Below, one piece after another: positions 43,151 through 46,983 of a DNA stretch of 46,983 bases (positions are counted from its first letter, which is position 1; each line of letters opens with the position of its first letter). The DNA is taken from contig NZ_MVHE01000041.1 in NCBI RefSeq assembly GCF_002086155.1, forward strand, positions 1 to 46,983. Direction: 5' to 3'. The translations under genes and the position numbers were made by a program. The stretch comes from Mycobacterium angelicum (GTDB taxonomy: Bacteria > Actinomycetota > Actinomycetes > Mycobacteriales > Mycobacteriaceae). Under the pieces are notes generated by a model, which worked only from the letters and a program-made list of their open reading frames with translations, had not been told where the DNA came from and did no database searches.

Positions 43151-43744
43151 ATGCCTGACATACCAGCCCATGGGGTTCCGTCCGCGCTTGGCCCGATTGG
43201 GTACCCTCCGCCGTCTACCGCGCCAGGGTTCTGGCCAGCCCCTGCTGTTGCCCTGCGTGCTCCTTCACGCTGGCCCGGTTACGCTGCACTTGGGTTAGCA
43301 GTAGTCGCTGTAGGTTTTTCAACTGTGGGATGGTTTCGGCCGCAGTCGCATGAACCCACCACATCCGTCGCCGCTAAGGCTACCTTCAGCGATCATGAAG
43401 TCGCCGAAGCGAAGTCCACGATTTGCAGTGCGTTCAACCTGGTGCGGGAGGCAATCACCGTCAATACCAATAAGCAAAGTCCGACGACTAACGACTTCGC
43501 CGCAAAATACGCCATAGCAGCTAACAGCCGCTTAGCGCTTTACGGGGGCGGCGAATATCTCCTTGAGCAACTGACTGTTGAACCCGCCACACCGGCCGAT
43601 CTCGCGGATGCCGTCAAAAGAGCAGCGGCCACGTATCGTGAAGTAGCGATTACCTATCTAAGCGAGCGGCCGGAACCACCGCAACATCCGTTGACCGATT
43701 CTCTAGAAGAAGTAACGACTCGGGTGGACGGTTTGTGCAAATGA
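43151..43744 (+). CDS. Single-pass membrane protein of the toxin-linked operon
   Basis: 197 residues. A Pro-rich cytoplasmic N terminus (about 45 residues) leads to one membrane helix (WPGYAALGLAVVAVGFSTVG, about 43-63) and a ~130-residue outer part (FSDHEVAEAKSTICSAFNLV, then FAAKYAIAANSRLALYGGGE and ATYREVAITYLSERP) with two cysteines. This layout is like the small membrane proteins next to cpnT in M. tuberculosis (Rv3901c and neighbours), from memory. Its TGA overlaps the next ATG (ATGA), giving translational coupling. A scaffold role in export is a guess. Confidence 0.8.
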   Translation: MPDIPAHGVPSALGPIGYPPPSTAPGFWPAPAVALRAPSRWPGYAALGLAVVAVGFSTVGWFRPQSHEPTTSVAAKATFSDHEVAEAKSTICSAFNLVREAITVNTNKQSPTTNDFAAKYAIAANSRLALYGGGEYLLEQLTVEPATPADLADAVKRAAATYREVAITYLSERPEPPQHPLTDSLEEVTTRVDGLCK

Positions 43745-45945
43745 CTGATTATCCTCCGGGCGAATGGTCGGAGATCCTCGTCGGCCACGTATGGCCAGCT
43801 GGCTCAAACCTCGGTATCATCAGCAGCGCTTCGACTCATTTTGCTCGTACCGCCGCTGAGTACAACCGTTTTCACGATTTGTTGGAGCAAGCCAGGCGTG
43901 GACCGTTAGCAACACAAGAAGGAAGAACTGCCGAAGATTTGCGCGATGCTTTTCTACGCGGTGAGGGACACGCTCGCGACATCGCCGAAAAGAACGACGC
44001 GAAGGAGATTGCCTGCGATTCCGGTTATAGGTCAGCGAACGAGCTCCGTTCTCAACTGACTACCATCGCGAGCCGAGGCAACGATAAGATTGTGGAAATT
44101 CAGAATTCCAAAGCACCAACCGTAACGAAAATCGGGCGCATAGCCGAAATAGTATTTGAGTGTCAATGTGATGCCAATGCTAAAGCCGCAACCTATAGCC
44201 AGGATATCCTTAGCTCTATTCAGCGCGTGTTTCGCAGAGAAGGTATTGATATATCAGCAGTTCAATTTTCTCAATACCATGGAGTTGCCGTTGATCGAGC
44301 GTTTGGGTCACCTAATAGAGATGCAATCCATGACCAAGTCGCAGCAATCGTAAGTAATCCCAAAGGCCCACTGCAAGATACGCCCGCGCCACCCTCGAAG
44401 TTGTTCGGACAAGGAGGTGCATCAGCGCCCCCGGCGAATCAGCCCAATCTGGCAGAAATAAAACGACCAACAGTGGGCGCGGCAACCTTCGGGCAAGGAG
44501 GTGCGCCGTCAACGGAATCGACCCTCCTGGCGCCCGAAACGGGGCCACAAATTGGCCAGTCCGCCTTCGGACAAGGGGGCGCCACACCGCATCCGGTAGG
44601 TCTTACTGCTGGACCACGTGGCGCCCTGCCGGCGCCAACAGGTGTGTCAGTGGGACCTATTCCGCAGTTGCCGACACTTGGCTCATGTCCTGGATCTGTT
44701 TCCGCCGGCGGACTCACCCCCGCTCTCACCCCGAGCGAACTAATCGAAAACTTCGATCTTGGAACGCAGACCGGTGCACCCTTATCCTCGGCAGTAAGTA
44801 CTCTGACTCACGGACCAATGAGCGCGATCGAGCCGCAACTTTCCACCAACACCCCGCATATTGCGGACACTCCGGTCGCCGCCACAGTCCCAGCAAGCGC
44901 GCATGTACCGGTGTTTGACGCTCCCCAGCCCACCCATGCACCTGCCGCCAACGTGCCATCGGCGGGTATCGCAACAAGCGAGACCACCACGACGTATATT
45001 GCTGGCCCGGTTGGGCAAGCCGCCACTGCGCCTCCCGCTCCGGCGCCAGCCGGCCCGCTGTCGTCCTACGGCGCTGACATCAGACCTCCAACTGCGACGC
45101 CGTCCGCGCTTCCGACCGCTCCTGCCGGCCCGAGCCCGATTGCGCCGTCGACAGCGCCGACCGCCTCCCCCGCCGGAGCAAGCGGCTTAAGCCATCCGGC
45201 GGTGGTACGCCAGGTCGGCAGCGCTACGGCGAACTCACAACCGCCTGCAGGATTGACCGAACACTCGGTGGCCGCCGCAGGCAGCGGCGCCGCAACCGGC
45301 GTTGCTTCCGCAGGTGCTGCGGCCCGTGCGAGATTGCAGCACCTGGTCGAAACAGTCGCCCGTCAAGAACCCCTTCTGCGGTGGACCGCAGGTGAGCGAG
45401 CCGACGGCACAACGGTTCTGGTCACCGACCTAGCCAGCGGGTGGATCCCACCCGGCATCAATCTGCCGGTTGGCACGCAGCTGCTTCAGCCGGCCCATCG
45501 CCGCGGTGACATCGAAAGCCTAGTTGGTGATGTCGATGTCGCAGCCAGCTACACGCCGGTCCACTATCTGCCTTCAGAGCAAGACCCTATTGCAACCTCA
45601 CCAAGAGCACGTCAAGTGCCTGCGGTTGAGGAACTCGGCTGGGAGCTCGTCCAAGCAACGAAATGGCGCGACGAGTTGCCGCGCTTGGCGCACACCCTTG
45701 CCAAGGCGGCATCTACTGGCACCGGGGTACTCGACTCCGAAATCGATTTGCTTCGTGCACATCTCGCCGATGTTCGCAAACGGGTGTTGGACTCGTATCC
45801 CCATTACATCAGCGGCAGCCTCGTGGGAAATTGGCAGTTACTCGGCGCGGTCGACGCACTCGTCGATGGCGACCAGGCCGCGGCGAATTACCACTTCGCT
45901 TGGTTTCGCGTGCTGCGCCAGGCGACAAGTGGCGGGAGGGCCTAG
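43741..45945 (+). CDS. Rv2082/Rv3899c-like ESX-associated protein
   Basis: 734 residues from ATG 43741. The N-terminal ~210 residues are helical and include HVWPAGSNLG at 16-25, the same WPxG element as in the toxin (140-143). A long Pro/Ala/Thr-rich linker (about 210-540) holds three FGQGGA repeats near residues 222, 250 and 276. The C-terminal ~190 residues (LLRWTAGERADGTTVLVTDL, SGWIPPGINLPVGTQLLQP, then DELPRLAHTLAKAASTGTGV) match what I remember of the C-terminal domains of Rv3899c, Rv0029 and Rv2082. In M. tuberculosis such genes lie beside cpnT or near Rv2075c. It probably serves the toxin as a chaperone or co-secreted partner. The 5' third is less GC-rich than the genome. Confidence 0.8.
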   Translation: MTDYPPGEWSEILVGHVWPAGSNLGIISSASTHFARTAAEYNRFHDLLEQARRGPLATQEGRTAEDLRDAFLRGEGHARDIAEKNDAKEIACDSGYRSANELRSQLTTIASRGNDKIVEIQNSKAPTVTKIGRIAEIVFECQCDANAKAATYSQDILSSIQRVFRREGIDISAVQFSQYHGVAVDRAFGSPNRDAIHDQVAAIVSNPKGPLQDTPAPPSKLFGQGGASAPPANQPNLAEIKRPTVGAATFGQGGAPSTESTLLAPETGPQIGQSAFGQGGATPHPVGLTAGPRGALPAPTGVSVGPIPQLPTLGSCPGSVSAGGLTPALTPSELIENFDLGTQTGAPLSSAVSTLTHGPMSAIEPQLSTNTPHIADTPVAATVPASAHVPVFDAPQPTHAPAANVPSAGIATSETTTTYIAGPVGQAATAPPAPAPAGPLSSYGADIRPPTATPSALPTAPAGPSPIAPSTAPTASPAGASGLSHPAVVRQVGSATANSQPPAGLTEHSVAAAGSGAATGVASAGAAARARLQHLVETVARQEPLLRWTAGERADGTTVLVTDLASGWIPPGINLPVGTQLLQPAHRRGDIESLVGDVDVAASYTPVHYLPSEQDPIATSPRARQVPAVEELGWELVQATKWRDELPRLAHTLAKAASTGTGVLDSEIDLLRAHLADVRKRVLDSYPHYISGSLVGNWQLLGAVDALVDGDQAAANYHFAWFRVLRQATSGGRA

Positions 45946-46907
45946 TGAGCGGCGGCAACGACCAACAGCTAAAAGTAATCCTGGACCAGCTTTCAGCCCT
46001 GCTTGGATTACCTCCACCTCCGCCGCTGACGCCGGCACAAGTCGCCAATCCGGGATCGGTCATCGACAACTTGCTCGCCGTCCTTGGTGCAGCAACCAAT
46101 CTGGGCATCCCCGGAGACATCGAGGCTGGCCAATCCGGACATGACGAACGCCAGGCCAAGACCAGCGATGCCTTGGCGAAGTTCCCGGCCAACGAGCAAC
46201 AGTCAGCCGCACAGCTGGCCGGCGTCGGCGGTCAGGGTGAGATGACCCAGATGCTGCAGCAAATGCCTCAAATGGCATCTGGCCTCGCAGGTGGCATCGC
46301 CGGGGCGCTGGGTGGGGCATTGCAACCGCTGAGTCAGATCCCACAGCAGCTCGCTCAGGCCGGTCAACAGGCCATGCAGATGGGGATGGGCATGCTGCAG
46401 CACGGAGCGGGTGCCGGTGAGGCAACGCCTAACGAAATGCTCGGTGCCGAAAGTGAACTGGGTCGAGGCGCCGGCGACACAGGCGGCATGGGCGGTGGTG
46501 GAGCCTCCGGAGGAGCGGGCATTGACAACACGACACCGACAGCGATGCTCGGTCCTCCACCGACACCCTCCGCGGGCACGGTCCCAGCGGCGTCGCACGC
46601 AACATCAGGAGCACCGCCGGTCGCCCCGGAGCAGTCGACTGGGCCGCGAGGCGGTATGGGGGCGATGCCGATGATGCCACCGGGCGGCATGCACGGCGCG
46701 AGCGGAGCAGGTAGCGAGGCGAAGCCGGATACCAAACGAATCGTCGCGCCAACGGTAAAGAACGGCGCTCCCGTGCAAGGACGAATCACGACGCCGCCAC
46801 CCACCCCGGCCGTGATCAAACGCGTCGACGGCAAGCCGGTCGCGACTAGGCGCATCCTGCTTCGTGACGAGAAGCGCGACGAGGACGAGGCTAACGGGAG
46901 CCGTTGA
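45945..46907 (+). CDS. Gly/Gln/Met-rich protein of the toxin-linked operon (Rv2083-like)
   Basis: 320 residues from GTG 45945, which shares one base with the previous stop (TAGTG). N-terminal helical part (QQLKVILDQLSALLGLPPPP, then VIDNLLAVLGAATNLGI); the middle is Gln/Met/Gly-rich (MLQQMPQMASGLAGGIAGAL, QQAMQMGMGMLQHG); a Pro/Gly-rich stretch follows, and then a basic tail (RVDGKPVATRRILLRDEKRD). No signal peptide. Composition recalls ESX secretion-associated proteins and, by memory of position, Rv2083 after Rv2082. Function unknown. The gene ends 13 bp before a probable insertion-sequence end. Confidence 0.8.
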   Translation: MSGGNDQQLKVILDQLSALLGLPPPPPLTPAQVANPGSVIDNLLAVLGAATNLGIPGDIEAGQSGHDERQAKTSDALAKFPANEQQSAAQLAGVGGQGEMTQMLQQMPQMASGLAGGIAGALGGALQPLSQIPQQLAQAGQQAMQMGMGMLQHGAGAGEATPNEMLGAESELGRGAGDTGGMGGGGASGGAGIDNTTPTAMLGPPPTPSAGTVPAASHATSGAPPVAPEQSTGPRGGMGAMPMMPPGGMHGASGAGSEAKPDTKRIVAPTVKNGAPVQGRITTPPPTPAVIKRVDGKPVATRRILLRDEKRDEDEANGSR

Positions 46908-46920
46908 TCGGCTGACGAGT

Positions 46921-46983
46921 TGTCAACGGCCAAGTAAAAGTATCCGCTGGTGGCCAGACAAAAGTATCCGCCCCGTGCGGTGG
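46921..46983. mobile_element. Probable terminus of an insertion sequence (IS21-like), continuing beyond the window
   Basis: Starting with TGTCAACGGCC at 46921, two imperfect 20-bp direct repeats follow: GGCCAAGTAAAAGTATCCGC (46928-46947) and GGCCAGACAAAAGTATCCGC (46952-46971). They differ at three positions and are 24 bp apart. TG-starting ends with repeated internal transposase-binding motifs are characteristic of IS21-family elements. No transposase is in view because the window ends here, so this is a probable call only. Confidence 0.5.

Noticed and set aside
42958..43158. 66-residue frame in the divergent toxin promoter region
   Set aside because: No gene-like codon use, no ribosome-binding site, overlaps the next gene start; probably chance.
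1..46983. tRNA, rRNA or CRISPR arrays
   Set aside because: No cloverleaf-like T-loop signatures, rRNA-like stretches or regularly spaced identical repeats were seen by eye.

Overview
The window is high-GC actinobacterial DNA from a slow-growing, PE_PGRS-bearing Mycobacterium. Most of it follows the order I remember for M. tuberculosis H37Rv from Rv2047c to Rv2075c: epimerase/PEP-utilising fusion, pks12, a small zinc-binding-type protein, rbpA, ppm1, lnt, amidohydrolase, fxsA, dienelactone hydrolase, F420-type oxidoreductase, cobN, cobG, cobH, cobIJ, blaC, cobK, cobM, cobL, SDR, biliverdin-reductase-type protein, exported phospholipase-like protein. It is not an M. tuberculosis-complex genome. 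Lnt and Ppm1 are separate genes. By memory of H37Rv, the alternative ribosomal protein cluster, mazEF7, Rv2067c and sigC are missing from their usual places. The species cannot be fixed by eye.

Layout. 1-491: 5' part of a PE_PGRS gene running off the left edge. 572-2536: a cytochrome P450 and a divergent TetR regulator sharing a promoter with paired operator-like repeats. 2503-17594: Rv2047c-like fusion protein and the two-module mycoketide synthase Pks12, translationally coupled. 17891-24994: Rv2049c-like protein, RbpA, the Ppm1/Lnt lipoprotein-modification pair, amidohydrolase, FxsA, dienelactone hydrolase and a secreted protein. 25015-25393: decayed DJ-1/PfpI gene. 25400-36996: aerobic cobalamin cluster (cobN; cobG-cobH-cobIJ on +; cobL-cobM-cobK on -) interrupted by an alpha/beta hydrolase and by blaC, whose start overlaps the end of cobK. 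37094-39719: SDR, Rv2074-like and Rv2075c-like genes.

The accessory and most interesting part is 39737-46907. A minus-strand operon encodes an 858-residue CpnT-like protein whose C-terminal tip is not the TNT NAD glycohydrolase but a predicted ADP-ribosyltransferase with arginine, STS and ExE motifs. Two small genes follow it, one resembling the Imm35 immunity family. The tip and the small genes are strikingly AT-rich. A divergent three-gene operon encodes a one-pass membrane protein, a Rv2082/Rv3899c-like protein and a Gly/Met-rich protein. The set looks like a second, re-armed copy of the cpnT locus. I infer a type VII (ESX)-linked polymorphic toxin system. The window ends in short repeats that look like the terminus of an insertion sequence.

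Functional links: Pks12 makes the mycoketide chain of mannosyl phosphomycoketide, while Ppm1 makes the polyprenyl-phosphate mannose used for glycolipids and mannoproteins. Lnt N-acylates lipoproteins, and BlaC with its lipobox is a plausible client. The Cob enzymes carry precorrin-2 through to the cobalt-loaded corrin ring.
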